From MWCO01 sp964488865 (GTDB lineage Bacteria > Myxococcota_A > Polyangia > Polyangiales > Polyangiaceae), in the NCBI GenBank assembly GCA_964488865.1, contig CAZAWR010000028.1, positions 34,979 to 98,978 of the forward strand: 64,000 bases of DNA, read 5' to 3'. Positions 25,518-35,009 of this stretch are shown here, in pieces. A model generated the notes under the pieces. That model was not told where the DNA came from. It saw only the letters and a list, made by a program, of their open reading frames with translations, and ran no database searches. Each line of letters starts with the position of its first letter. Position 1 is the stretch's first letter. Position numbers and translations under genes: made by a program.

Positions 25518-27001
25518 GCACGGGACACGACAAGGCTGTTACCCCCAAGATCGACCTGCCCGTGGGCGCGGAGCCGAAGCTCTCCAACAAGGAGCGGATG
25601 GCCATTCCGCGACAGGAGATGCCCCAGCAGAGCGCCGAGGAGCGCATCCACAACTTCCTCGAGGTGCCTCTCGGGTTCGACGAGAACACCGCACGGATCG
25701 AGGCGCTTCGCTGCATCAAGTGCAAGAAGCCGACGTGCATCGACGGCTGCCCCGTGGGCATCAACATCCCCGGTTTCCTCACGAAGATTGCCGAGGGTGA
25801 CTTCGCCGGGGGCGCACGGATCCTCAAGGAAGACAACATCCTGCCCGCCGTGTGCGGGCGCGTCTGCCCCCAGGAAGAGCAGTGCGAGAAGGTCTGCACG
25901 GTGGGCAAGAAGAACGCCCCGGTGGCCATCGGGCGTCTCGAGCGGTTCCTCGCTGACTGGGAGCGCGAGCACGATATGGTGCAACCGCTGATCCCCGGTG
26001 TGCCCACCGGCAAGAAGGTAGCCATCGTGGGTGGCGGTCCCGCCGGTCTCACCGCCGCGGCCGACCTCGTTCGCATGGGCCACCAGGTCGTGCTCTACGA
26101 GGCCCTTCACAAGCCGGGCGGCGTGCTCGTCTACGGTATCCCCGAGTTCCGACTCCCCAAGAAGATCGTCGAGTTCGAGGTTCATCAACTCGAGAAGGCC
26201 GGCGTGGAGATGCACAACAGCGTCGTCATCGGCCAGACCTTCACCATGACCGAGCTGCAAGAGAAGTTCGATGCCGTCTTCGTCGCCACCGGCGCCGGCT
26301 TGCCCTACTTCATGAACATCGTGGGCGAGAACTTCAACGGCGTCTACTCCGCCAACGAATACCTCACCCGCGTCAACCTCATGAAGGCCTATGACTCCCA
26401 CGCGGACACGCCCGTCGCCAAGAGCAAGAACGTGGCCGTCGTCGGCGGAGGCAACGTGGCCATGGACGGCGCGCGCACCGCCAAGCGCCTCGGCGCCGAC
26501 AACGTCTACCTCGTTTACCGCCGGACGCGCAAGGAGATGCCCGCACGCGTCGAGGAGGTCGAGCATGCGGAGGAAGAGGGGATCAAGTTCTTCTTCCTGC
26601 ACAACCCGATCCGTTACGAAGGCGACGCCGACGGGCGCGTGTGCAAGGCCATCTGCGAGCGCATGGAGCTCGGCGAACCGGACGCCAGCGGGCGCCGTCG
26701 CCCTGTGCCCACGGGGGAGTTCGTGGAGCTGGAGGTCGACACCGTCGTGGTGGCGATCGGCAACGGACCCAACCCGTTGATCCCGAGGACGACCGACGGC
26801 CTCGCCACCAAGAAGTGGGGCAACATCAAGGCCGAGAAGAAGTCCGGTCGCACGAGCATCCGCGGCGTGTGGGCGGGCGGGGACATCGTCCTTGGCGCCG
26901 CCACCGTCATCCTCGCCATGGGCGCCGGCCGCGTGGCCGCCAAGTCCATCGACGAGTACCTCAAGACCGGGGAGTGGCCCGAGGTCACGCTCGACGGCTG
27001 A
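25514..27001 (+). CDS. Glutamate synthase small-subunit-like flavoprotein (NfnB/SudA type)
   Basis: The protein has 495 residues. The N-terminal part carries cysteine clusters for two 4Fe-4S centres (CIKCKKPTCIDGCPVG and CGRVCPQEEQCEKVC). FAD- and NAD(P)-binding Rossmann folds follow (VAIVGGGPAGLTAAADLVRM, then VAVVGGGNVAMDGARTAKRL) with a conserved GGDIVLGAATVILAMGAGR end. It is the family annotated as homotetrameric NADPH-dependent glutamate synthase or NfnB/SudA. No glutamate synthase large subunit is nearby, and the FAD/2Fe-2S partner directly precedes it, so an NfnAB-type electron-transfer complex is the better reading. Confidence 0.92.
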   Translation: MSTGHDKAVTPKIDLPVGAEPKLSNKERMAIPRQEMPQQSAEERIHNFLEVPLGFDENTARIEALRCIKCKKPTCIDGCPVGINIPGFLTKIAEGDFAGGARILKEDNILPAVCGRVCPQEEQCEKVCTVGKKNAPVAIGRLERFLADWEREHDMVQPLIPGVPTGKKVAIVGGGPAGLTAAADLVRMGHQVVLYEALHKPGGVLVYGIPEFRLPKKIVEFEVHQLEKAGVEMHNSVVIGQTFTMTELQEKFDAVFVATGAGLPYFMNIVGENFNGVYSANEYLTRVNLMKAYDSHADTPVAKSKNVAVVGGGNVAMDGARTAKRLGADNVYLVYRRTRKEMPARVEEVEHAEEEGIKFFFLHNPIRYEGDADGRVCKAICERMELGEPDASGRRRPVPTGEFVELEVDTVVVAIGNGPNPLIPRTTDGLATKKWGNIKAEKKSGRTSIRGVWAGGDIVLGAATVILAMGAGRVAAKSIDEYLKTGEWPEVTLDG

Positions 27002-27092
27002 TCCTTCGCCAACCTGACCCGATCGACGATTTCGCCTTCTCCGACTCTCGTGTTACCCTCCCGCGACGGTTTGTCGACCGGGGAGGTCCTGC

Positions 27093-27605
27093 ATGACTCG
27101 TTCTCTCAAGGTTGTCGTTCTCAGTCTCGTGCTGGTTGCGCAGGGGTGTTGCTCGCCGAAGCGAGCGGAGTCGGGCAACACGGTTCACCCGTTGCCGGAG
27201 TGCGGCATCGAGTTGGAGCTGCCGAACCACTTCGGCAAGCCCACTCACACGACAGGTTGTGCCTACGATTGGACTGGAGAAGGTGGGATGACGCTCCTCA
27301 GTGTCGTGGCAGCGCTGCCCGGGGACACGGGGCAGGAGAGTGAGGCGTCGACCGCGATGCCCGGGCAGGTCGTAGACTATGCTAGAGCAGCAACGTTTGG
27401 TGGAATGCCCGGCAAGGAACGACGCACGCAGCAGAAGATGGGGGCGCAGAACCGCGCGGTCTGGACCGGCTTCTTCACAGGGCCGAAGGGGGGCATGAAC
27501 CTCAAAGTGGCCGCGATTCAGAAGTACTCGGCAGACGAGTTCGGGGAGACCTTCTGGAAGAACCTGCGGGAGCGGTGGGTTCGCCCGGCGAAGCCGACCC
27601 CATAG
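27093..27605 (+). CDS. Hypothetical lipoprotein
   Basis: This 170-residue protein starts at an ATG preceded by GGAGG at 27079-27083. The signal is lipoprotein-like (MTRSLKVVVLSLVLVAQGC). The mature part has a Cys pair (PECGIELEL and TGCAYDW) and ends in a basic, aromatic stretch (FWKNLRERWVRP). No family is recognised. The following frame (the 3HB-hydrolase remnant) is a separate gene piece. Confidence 0.8.
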   Translation: MTRSLKVVVLSLVLVAQGCCSPKRAESGNTVHPLPECGIELELPNHFGKPTHTTGCAYDWTGEGGMTLLSVVAALPGDTGQESEASTAMPGQVVDYARAATFGGMPGKERRTQQKMGAQNRAVWTGFFTGPKGGMNLKVAAIQKYSADEFGETFWKNLRERWVRPAKPTP

Positions 27606-27688
27606 CTCGATTGGCGACATCCCGTCACTCCACCACATTCCGCCAGTTATCGATCGGAATCCCCCACTCGCTATGGTGGCATACGCGC

Positions 27689-29230
27689 TTGCAAACGTCG
27701 CCGCATCGTGTAGCGTTCAAACACGCCCACTCCGCTCGTAACCCCGAGAAGGACTGGGGTGTCTACGTCCTCCAGTCCATCGAGCTCGCTTTCTACGTCC
27801 TGAACCTCGAGGAGAACTTCGGCAGGCGCGCCAAGGACGGGCGCGTGTTCCAAACCATCTACCCCGAAGACACCCTCGTGATCGCCTCCAGCGTCTCGAA
27901 CGGCGGCGGCGCGTCGATCCGTGCCGCCGAGATCGACGCGGGCAGGCTCATCGACGGCGTTGCCGTCTCCGAACCCAACGTGAACCCGCCGTCGGTGCCA
28001 GAACTCGTGATCCGTCAAGGCAACGTTTCGTGGGATGCCGACGCCCACAGCCGCCCGCTCCTCGCGTACACGGCGCTGCTGAATGTGCTCGCCCCTTGTG
28101 CCGTGCTCGCCCCGGCGATGCAGGGTGCGCCGCTCGCCATCACCCCTGCCAACCTCGGGACGAACCGCTGCGAAGCACTGCACGCCAAGGGCATCCTTCA
28201 AGCCGATACCGTCGAGACGCAGGCGGTCGAAGCCCTCGACAAGCTCCATCAGGCCGGCTTGCTGGACGACAGCGACCTCTTGTTGCCGTCGCATCACGCC
28301 CTGTCCGTCTACGAGTCCGTGGGCTTCACGTACACCAGCGCCTACGGGCAATTCGGCGCGACGGACGCGGTCTGCGGGTTCAGCTTCGCCGGTCTCGACG
28401 CCCCCACGCTGACCCCCGGTCCCGTCCCGTCGGCCGAGCTTGCGAAGATCTTTGGCACCTCCAATGGGGTGCCCCCTTCGGGTGCTGTGTACCTGTTCAA
28501 CGACCACTCCGTGGGTGGTCCTTTGCTCAGCCGCTATTCGGTGTCCCTTTCGACCCAGAAGCAGGACCAGAACCTCGACGGCGCTCTGTGCATGCTCGCG
28601 CTCGCGACCGGGCAAACCGAGACGGGGGCGTCGCTGAACGGGGCGGCAGCGGACCGTTCCGAGCGAGTGCGCGAGGGAATGGGCCAGGTTCGGACCACGG
28701 CAAAGCTCGGCGGCGTGCCCACCGTGATTGTCCACGGTCGCAACGACGCCTTGCTGCCCGTCAACCACACGTCTCGAGGGTACTACGGGGCGAACAAGCT
28801 GTTGGAAGGGGAGACCAGCCCTGTGCGCTACTACGAGGTGACGAACGCACAGCACCTGGACGTGCTGAACGGGATGGCGGACTTCGGCGCGAGGTACATT
28901 CCGCTGCACCACTACTTCAACCAGGCGATGGACCTGATGTGGGAGCACCTCACGACGGGGGCGGCGCTGCCAGAGAGCCAAGTGGTGCGTACGACGGCGC
29001 GCGGCAAGGACAGCGCGGGCGCCGTGCAACCTATTACGCCGGCGCACCTGCCGGCCATCGCGTCGACACCCTCGGAGTCGGACCGGATCACGCTGGCGGG
29101 CACGACGCTGGAGGTGCCGGAGGCGGGAGCGACGCCGATGATGCTACGCGGATCGGCGCGTCGGCCGGTGAACATGGCCGAGGCGCGGTTGGTTGCGCAG
29201 AGGGTCGGCGCGAGCTTGATCGAAAAGTAG
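27689..29230 (+). pseudogene. 3-hydroxybutyrate-oligomer hydrolase-like gene, 5'-truncated
   Basis: From about 27701 the frame matches the D-3-hydroxybutyrate-oligomer hydrolase family (3HBOH): RVAFKHAHSARNPEKDWGVY, LVIASSVSNGGGASIRAA (the serine in SNGGG is the likely nucleophile) and IDGVAVSEPNVNP. A C-terminal HGRNDALLPVNHTSRGYYG and ITNAQHLD-like block follows (TNAQHLDVLNGM here). Full-length members are close to 690 residues and are exported; here the first roughly 200 residues and any signal peptide are missing. I give the in-frame TTG at 27689 as a nominal start. The remaining hydrolase core looks intact, so loss of the 5' part appears recent. The enzyme would degrade polyhydroxybutyrate oligomers. 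Confidence 0.8.
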
Positions 29231-29236
29231 ACGGTC

Positions 29237-29325
29237 GAACTGGTGAGCTGGGGACCGGGAGCCGGGAATTCTGAACGGACGTATTCTCTCGCTTCCTGCT
29301 GCCGGCTCCGCATTCACCAGCTTGG
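29237..29325. repeat. R3 interspersed repeat, inverted pair
   Basis: GAACTGGTGAGCTGGGGACC, then GGGAGCCGGGAA, at 29237-29268 is mirrored by CTTCCTGCTGCCGGCTCC, then GCATTCACCAGC, at 29292-29321. Related copies lie at 46164, 49684 and 50712 (minus). It sits directly after the truncated hydrolase stop and could fold as a hairpin that ends transcription. Confidence 0.7.
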
Positions 29326-29417
29326 CTCGGCCCATTTGTGATTCTGTTTGGGTTAGAGCCCTTGACTTGATCGCACCGCCCGTTGCCCCCGCGACTGCGC
29401 ACCGGTACAAGGCGGCC

Positions 29418-30887
29418 ATGAAAGTCCGCCCTCTCTGGGCAGCGGGAATCGCCCTTGTCGCCGTGGCCTGCGGCGCCACGCGGGGCGGGACCGTCTCGCC
29501 GGACAAGCCCCTAGCCACCACAGAAAACACGGACGCTTCCGTGGCGCCCGCTGCGGAATGCCCCGAAGACATGGCCCTTCGCGAGGGGACCTGCGCCTAC
29601 GATGCAGAGGGCAACCCGCCAGGTGCGCCGGGACAGATGCGTCCCCTTCCGGATGGCAGCCTCGGGGATGGCAACGACGCTCGTCTGGTCCACTCCTTCT
29701 GGCTTGATGCGCGACGTGTGCGCGTCAGCGACTACCGCGCGTGCGTGCAAGCGGGCGTGTGCCAGCCTCCCGCGCAGAGAGAAGAAGACTGCGCTTGGTC
29801 CAAGCGCGCAGAGGACCAGCCCATGACGTGCACGAGCTTCGAGCAATCCGAGGCGTACTGCCGCTGGGTTGGCAAGAGGATCATGACGGACGACGAGTGG
29901 GAGCTCGCGTCCCAGAAGTACGTCGCCTACGGGATCGAGGAAGCGGAAGGGCAGGACTCGACGGAGTGGACGTCGAGCCTTCACTGCGAGGAGCGGATCG
30001 GTGGGTGCGGCCACGCGCGCGTGACACGTGGGGGCAACAAGGCCGACGAACGTGGCAGGATGCTGGGTGTGGTGGGGCAGCCATGGGTGGGGTTTCGTTG
30101 CGCATGGTCTGAGCGACCGCCTGCGGTGGGGAAGAAGCCTCCGCCGCAGGTCCCGCTGGTTCCCACCACGCCAGGACAGATCGCGTGTGACACAACGACC
30201 TGTGAGCTCGGCCGCGAGGCATGCTGTCTTGCGAGCATGGACGGCGTCGGCTACTGCATCCCTGGCGAGGAGCGCAGCGAGTGCAGGGGAGCCGACGTTC
30301 GCGCGCAGTGCGACGAGAACGCGGACTGCCCTGCGAGCGAGGTGTGCTGTCCGTATTGGGCCTGCTCGGGCGGGTGTCCACCCGAACAGGTGTGCCAGAA
30401 GGCCCCATGTGACTACGGGCCCGAGATCTGCCGGATTGGCGGACTGTGCCGGACGGGTTTCACGTGCGTACCGGACTGGACAGGGCGACACGGCACGTGC
30501 CAGTGGCAAGACGTCGGCGCGCAGTGCGGGGGGAAGCGGTGTTCGGGGGCCAGGCCCCTGTGCTGCTGGGACAAGGACGCAAGGAAGGGGACGTGTGCTG
30601 CGTCGGCCTGCGAGACTCGCGACCTGGGACACTTCTACTGCACCGGCCCCAAGGATTGCGGCGGGAGCCTCTGCGCATCCCAGAGTGCGATGGGCAACCC
30701 AGACGCGCTGGAGACGGCGTACGGGTGCGTGTCGTTGAGCCACCTCGTGAACGGGGCTCTGTGTCACACGAAGCAAGATTGCCCGCGGCACCCGCCCACC
30801 GGGGCCGAGGTCATCGCATGCCGTCACACGCCGGGCTTGCCTCCGGGTGTGAAGGCGTGCGTCTACTTCGAGGCAGGGCAGGACTGA
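29418..30887 (+). CDS. FGE-like (SUMF1 fold) lipoprotein with Cys-rich tail
   Basis: The ATG at 29418 gives a lipoprotein signal (MKVRPLWAAGIALVAVAC) and 489 residues. Residues about 75-240 are FGE-sulfatase-like: FWLDARRVRVSDYRACV, EQSEAYCRWVGKRIMTDDEW and the end motif VGFRCAWS-type (WVGFRCAWSERP). From about 260 to the end is a Cys-rich array with over 30 cysteines in CC and CxxC spacing (EACCLAS, EVCCPYW, PLCCWDK), likely fully disulfide-bonded outside the cell. The copper-binding cysteine pair of true FGE enzymes is not evident, so a binding or structural role is more likely. It is a distant cousin of the frameshifted gene at 5533. Confidence 0.85.
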   Translation: MKVRPLWAAGIALVAVACGATRGGTVSPDKPLATTENTDASVAPAAECPEDMALREGTCAYDAEGNPPGAPGQMRPLPDGSLGDGNDARLVHSFWLDARRVRVSDYRACVQAGVCQPPAQREEDCAWSKRAEDQPMTCTSFEQSEAYCRWVGKRIMTDDEWELASQKYVAYGIEEAEGQDSTEWTSSLHCEERIGGCGHARVTRGGNKADERGRMLGVVGQPWVGFRCAWSERPPAVGKKPPPQVPLVPTTPGQIACDTTTCELGREACCLASMDGVGYCIPGEERSECRGADVRAQCDENADCPASEVCCPYWACSGGCPPEQVCQKAPCDYGPEICRIGGLCRTGFTCVPDWTGRHGTCQWQDVGAQCGGKRCSGARPLCCWDKDARKGTCAASACETRDLGHFYCTGPKDCGGSLCASQSAMGNPDALETAYGCVSLSHLVNGALCHTKQDCPRHPPTGAEVIACRHTPGLPPGVKACVYFEAGQD

Positions 30888-30899
30888 CGCATTGCGCGG

Positions 30900-31310
30900 G
30901 TGCAGAACCCGATCAAGAACTACACGCTGCAGGATGCGAGCTTCCGGGTGCGTGCGGCGGTCGGCGTCACGTACGATTCCGACATGAAGAAGGTGTGGCA
31001 GGTGCTCCGGGCGGTGGCGGCCGACCTACCCTGGAGGATCAAGGACCGGGAGCCGGTCGTGCTGCTGCGGGAGTTCGCGGACAGCTCCGTGAACTTCGAG
31101 GTGTCCGTCTGGATCGACGATCCTTGGAGGCAGCTGCGGCATCGGTCGCAACTCTTGGATGCGATGTGGTGGGCGCTCAAGGAAGCGGGGATCGTGATCG
31201 CGTATCCGCAATTGGACGTGCACTTTGGGCCGTCGTTGCGAGAGTCGTTGCGAGAGTCGTTGCGAGAGTCGCTGCGGGGACTGGCGTCGACGGAGGTGCC
31301 GAAGGCATGA
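30900..31310 (+). pseudogene. MscS mechanosensitive channel C-terminal remnant
   Basis: A GTG at 30900 opens 136 codons that match only the cytoplasmic C-terminal part of MscS: AAVGVTYDSDMKKVWQVL, FADSSVNFEVSVWI and KEAGIVIAYPQLDVHF. The membrane helices, including the pore helix, and the middle beta domain are missing, so no channel can form. It begins 12 bases after the preceding lipoprotein gene. The tail carries a 12-bp tandem repeat at about 31233-31278 that encodes LRES three times. I call it a gene remnant, although a free-standing soluble domain cannot be excluded. Confidence 0.7.
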
Positions 31311-31357
31311 CGGACGGGGTGGTTGTCGCCTTCGCGTGGGTGGCCTAGGGTGGAGGC

Positions 31358-32347
31358 ATGAAGGTTGGTCGTGGGGTCGTCCTGGCGCTGCTGCCCGTGG
31401 TCGCGGGGGCGGATGCTTGGGCGACTCCTCCGGAGGCCCTGCCGGACGTGCGAGCCTCGGTCCGGGTGACGGGTCCCGCGCCCTGTCCGGACGAGGCAAG
31501 GTTGAGGGGGATCGTCGAAGAAATCCTCGAACGGCCTCTGGCGGGGGACGGGACCGAACAAGTGGGGGTGGACGTTGGGTTCCGCGCGGACGGTGTGAAC
31601 GGCTGGGAAGCGCACATTCGGATGACGGAGGGTGGAAGGCCTGCGGGCGAGCGGATCCTCCATGACCGGGGCGTGGCGTGCTCTTCGTTGGCAGGGCCGA
31701 CGGGCCTGGTGATCGCGCTGATGGTCGAGGCGCATCGTCCGAAGACTCGCTTGCAGGCGCCGCCCCAGCCCGAGCCGACTGTGAAGGCGATGGTGATGGG
31801 AGCGCCAGAGATCCCCGAGCCGGTCCGGTGGGGCATGGGGGCGGTGGCGGACGTTCGGGGCAGCTGGGGGGCGCTGCCGGGCGCGGCGCTCGGGTTCTCC
31901 CTCGGCGCCGACGTGACTCCGCCCGGGGCGTTTCCCGTGCGGCTGTCGATGACGATGTGGCCCGCCAAGGAAACGACGGACGGCGGGCGTGGCGGGCGGT
32001 TTTCGCTGTGGTATGCGGGCGTGGAGGCTTGTCCTGGGTGGACATCGGAGGAGGCGCACGTCACGGTATGTTCGGGCGTGCACGCGGGGCAGTTGGAGGG
32101 GGCCGGAGTGGGGCTTGCCCACGTGCGCGAGCCGCGCCACCCGTGGATTCACCTCTCGACGGTCTTGGATGCAGGGGTTCGGCTTGGCGGACCGTTCGGC
32201 CTGCACGCCTCGGTGGGGGCGGCGGTTCCCTTCCACCGCCCGACGTTCGTTTACGGCATGGCGGACGGGACGGAGGACGAGGTGCACCGGAGCGCTCCGG
32301 TGGTGCCGATGATCGGAATTGGGCTCGAGGCGGTCGTGCCTCCATAA
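31358..32347 (+). CDS. Hypothetical secreted or outer-membrane protein upstream of sigma factor
   Basis: This 329-residue protein has a signal peptide (MKVGRGVVLALLPVVAGADA). An alpha/beta region follows up to about residue 130, including CPDEARLRGIVEEIL and a conserved-looking LVIALMVEAHRP. The second half is rich in beta strands with Gly and aromatic residues (LHASVGAAVPFHRPTF), as in a small barrel. Such proteins often precede an ECF sigma factor in myxobacteria, and here the sigma gene follows 41 bases later. The function is unknown. Confidence 0.78.
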   Translation: MKVGRGVVLALLPVVAGADAWATPPEALPDVRASVRVTGPAPCPDEARLRGIVEEILERPLAGDGTEQVGVDVGFRADGVNGWEAHIRMTEGGRPAGERILHDRGVACSSLAGPTGLVIALMVEAHRPKTRLQAPPQPEPTVKAMVMGAPEIPEPVRWGMGAVADVRGSWGALPGAALGFSLGADVTPPGAFPVRLSMTMWPAKETTDGGRGGRFSLWYAGVEACPGWTSEEAHVTVCSGVHAGQLEGAGVGLAHVREPRHPWIHLSTVLDAGVRLGGPFGLHASVGAAVPFHRPTFVYGMADGTEDEVHRSAPVVPMIGIGLEAVVPP

Positions 32348-32388
32348 TAGCCGCACCTCTCGGACACTCACCCGATGTGGAAGCGATC

Positions 32389-32946
32389 ATGACCGCCCCG
32401 TTCGACACGGCCGCTGCGCAGCGAGCGCACCGTGCATCGGACCCAACGGTGCGGGAGGTGGTGGTGGCTCACGCTTCGTACGTGGGTCGGAGCCTGCGTT
32501 ACCTCGGCGTGCCGGAGGCGGACTTGGAGGACGCGGCGCAGGAAGTCTTCGTGGTGGTTCACCGTCGCCTCGGCTCGTTCGAGGGCCGGTCGAGCCTGCG
32601 CACGTGGCTCTACGGGGTGTGCGTGCGGGTGGCCTCGGCCCGTCGGCGGCGCGCTAGCGTCCGGCACGAGTCGGTGGTCCCGGCCCCCCCCGAGACGGCC
32701 ACGGCTCCCACGCAGGAGCAGGATGTGGAACGCGGCGAAGCCCGGGATCGGTTGCTTGCCGTGCTCGACCGCCTGGACGAGGACAAACGGGCTGTCTTCG
32801 TGCTCTACGAGATCGAGCGTCAGCCGATGCAGGAGATCGCGACGGCGCTCGGTTGCCCGTTGCAAACGGCGTACTACCGGCTTCACGCGGCGCGCAAGGC
32901 CGTGGTGGAGGCGTTTGGTGGGACGCTGTCGGAGGAGGAGCCATGA
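32389..32946 (+). CDS. ECF-type RNA polymerase sigma factor
   Basis: This 185-residue protein has a sigma-2 region (YVGRSLRYLGVPEADLEDAA and FEGRSSLRTWLYGVCVRVAS) and a sigma-4 helix-turn-helix (LYEIERQPMQEIATALGCPL then TAYYRLHAARKAV). I start at the ATG at 32389, which gives the normal length for the group. The stop overlaps the ATG of the next gene (32943-32946), coupling it to a membrane protein that may act as anti-sigma factor. The regulon is unknown; the upstream envelope protein is a candidate target. Confidence 0.92.
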   Translation: MTAPFDTAAAQRAHRASDPTVREVVVAHASYVGRSLRYLGVPEADLEDAAQEVFVVVHRRLGSFEGRSSLRTWLYGVCVRVASARRRRASVRHESVVPAPPETATAPTQEQDVERGEARDRLLAVLDRLDEDKRAVFVLYEIERQPMQEIATALGCPLQTAYYRLHAARKAVVEAFGGTLSEEEP

Positions 32947-33641
32947 GCCAGCACCAAGAACCGCCGCGGCTTCTCGACCTGGGAGGCATCCCGCCGTCGC
33001 TGTCGGAGAGCTTGCGGGCGGCGGGTCAGGATGGTTTCGAGGAGGCCTCTGTGGCGCGGGTTGCGTCGGGCGTGGCGGAAGGGATCGGCTCGGCGGGTGC
33101 GTCGGGGGCGGGCTCGGTGGGTGCCGGCGCCATGGTCGGAAAAATCGCGGCGGGCGTGGTGGGGGCGGGAATTCTCGTGGGGGGGCTGTGGTTGGCAGCG
33201 CGCTCGGGCGAACCCGCGGAGCACACGGTCGAGCCGGCCGCCGCAACGCAGTCTGCGCAGCCGCCCGCCGTGGTGGCATCGGGGGTGGCGTCCGCAATGG
33301 CCTCGGAGACGGCGAAGGTGGAGGCGGTGCCTGTTTCGCGAACCGTGGCTTCGTCGGCTGAGGGCATGTCTGCGGCGTCGTCGTTGGCGGAGGAGCACCG
33401 GTTGCTTCGTGCGGCGCGTTCCGCGCTTGCGGGGGCGCCGGACCGGGCGCTGGCGTTGACGCGAGAGCACGAGCGACGGTTCCCGCGGGGTGTTCTTGCG
33501 CAGGAGCGGGAAGTCATCGCGATCCAGGCGCTGGCGGCGATGGGGCAGGGCGAGGCGGCGCGCAAGAAGGCGGACGGGTTCGACGAGAAGTATCCGGACT
33601 CCCCGCACCGTCGTGGTGTGGGCGAGGTGGTCGATCCGTAG
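32943..33641 (+). CDS. Membrane protein partner of ECF sigma factor, possible anti-sigma or TPR-like protein
   Basis: The protein has 232 residues. An N-terminal cytoplasmic segment (1-50) is followed by one membrane segment at about 58-84 (KIAAGVVGAGILVGGLWLAA), an Ala/Val-rich linker and a C-terminal helical TPR-like part (LLRAARSALAGAPDRALALT, then VIAIQALAAMGQGEAARKKA). The four-base overlap with the sigma gene argues for a functional pair. The canonical zinc-binding anti-sigma motif (HxxxCxxC) is absent, so the sigma-binding part would be atypical. Confidence 0.8.
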   Translation: MSQHQEPPRLLDLGGIPPSLSESLRAAGQDGFEEASVARVASGVAEGIGSAGASGAGSVGAGAMVGKIAAGVVGAGILVGGLWLAARSGEPAEHTVEPAAATQSAQPPAVVASGVASAMASETAKVEAVPVSRTVASSAEGMSAASSLAEEHRLLRAARSALAGAPDRALALTREHERRFPRGVLAQEREVIAIQALAAMGQGEAARKKADGFDEKYPDSPHRRGVGEVVDP

Positions 33642-33719
33642 AAATCGACGAGCCGATTCATAATCGGGCTCGGGGGGCGGCACCCACCGGCAAGAGTACG
33701 ACGAAGAAAGGACCTCACC

Positions 33720-34934
33720 ATGAGGAGCAGGAACGTTTTTTTGGGCTTGGCGGTCGTGGGGCTTGGCGCGGCGGGCTTCGCGTTCGGGTGCGGCGGCAGC
33801 AGCAGCCTGGGCGATGAGAACGCGGCCGGCAGCGGCGGAAGTGCTGGCACTGGCGGGTCCGGCGGAGCCTTCCTGGATGGCGGGGATAGCGGGACGGGTG
33901 GTGGCAGCAGCGGGTCGGGGGGCGCGTCGGACGCGTCCTTCGAGGGGTGCGTTGCGACCGGCGCGGTCGCGGAGAACACGTACACGCCTGCGGACGTGAT
34001 CTTCGCCGTGGACAACTCGCCGAGCATGCGCGACGAGATCCTGTGGACGCGTGAGAACCTGAACTCGTTCTCCAAGACGATCGCGGAGAAGGGGATCGAC
34101 CCGCGCATCGTGATGATCTCGTGCTTGCCGGGAGACTGCGACGGGCACCCGAACAACCACGGCATCTGTGTGGACGCGCCGCTGGGCGCGCCCGGGGGTT
34201 GTCCGGACGGTGGACCTTATGCGGACAGCAACCCGCCCGGCTACCTGCACATCGACTTGCGGATCCCCAGCCAGAAGGCGTTCAACCAGATCATTGCGAC
34301 CTATGCTGACTGGAGTGGCGTGCTCCGTCCGGAAGCGGTCACCCACTTCGTGGTGATCTCGGACGATGGCGAGGAGTGGACGGCCCAGGCGTTCAAGGAC
34401 GCGCTGGCGGGGCTCAGTCCCCCCGTGGCAGGGTACAAGTTCCACGGGATTTTCTCGTCGCTGGGCAAGGAGGACGCGTGCGCGATCTCGAACTCCGAGC
34501 CGTGCTGCACGTATGCGTCGCCGGGCGGAGAGGGCGTGGCGTACAAGGAGATGGTGACGAGCACCGGAGGGGTGGCCGGGGACCTCTGCGCCCAGGACTT
34601 CGACCCGGTGTTCCAGCAGTTCGCTGCAGCGGTCATCGAGAGCGCGCAGCTGAGCTGTACGTGGGAGATCCCGCCGCCCCCCGCGGGGGAAACGCTCGAC
34701 CCGGGCAGGGTGAACGTGGACTTCATCGACGGGGACGGGCAGCGGACCACGTTCGGCCGCGTGGATGGCGCGGCGGATTGCGCCAGTGTGGAGCATGGCT
34801 GGTACTACGACAACGCCATGCAGCCCACGAAGATCTTGGTGTGCCCGCAGACGTGCGCGTGGATCCAGGGCAAACCCGGCGCCCAGCTCGACATCCAGTT
34901 CGGCTGCGCCACGATCATCGCCCCCCCGAAGTAA
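33720..34934 (+). CDS. VWA-domain lipoprotein
   Basis: This 404-residue protein has a lipoprotein signal (MRSRNVFLGLAVVGLGAAGF then GC near 24) and a Gly/Ser-rich linker of GSGG type. A von Willebrand A-like domain follows with the MIDAS motif DxSxS (FAVDNSPSM) and a further acidic loop (HFVVISDDGEEW). The C-terminus has many cysteines (CTWEI, ADCASVEH, VCPQTCAW). It is presumably displayed on the surface or in the periplasm for divalent-cation-dependent binding. It stands alone downstream of the sigma operon. Confidence 0.88.
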   Translation: MRSRNVFLGLAVVGLGAAGFAFGCGGSSSLGDENAAGSGGSAGTGGSGGAFLDGGDSGTGGGSSGSGGASDASFEGCVATGAVAENTYTPADVIFAVDNSPSMRDEILWTRENLNSFSKTIAEKGIDPRIVMISCLPGDCDGHPNNHGICVDAPLGAPGGCPDGGPYADSNPPGYLHIDLRIPSQKAFNQIIATYADWSGVLRPEAVTHFVVISDDGEEWTAQAFKDALAGLSPPVAGYKFHGIFSSLGKEDACAISNSEPCCTYASPGGEGVAYKEMVTSTGGVAGDLCAQDFDPVFQQFAAAVIESAQLSCTWEIPPPPAGETLDPGRVNVDFIDGDGQRTTFGRVDGAADCASVEHGWYYDNAMQPTKILVCPQTCAWIQGKPGAQLDIQFGCATIIAPPK

Positions 34935-35009
34935 CTGCACGCGCTTGCCCCTTGCACCACGTCGCCGGAATGGCGGACCATGGGGGCCCTTCCACGCACG
35001 GAGACCCCC

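Noticed and set aside
29418..30887. Active formylglycine-generating enzyme for a sulfatase
   Set aside because: No sulfatase gene lies nearby and the catalytic cysteine pair is not evident; the fold is probably used for binding.
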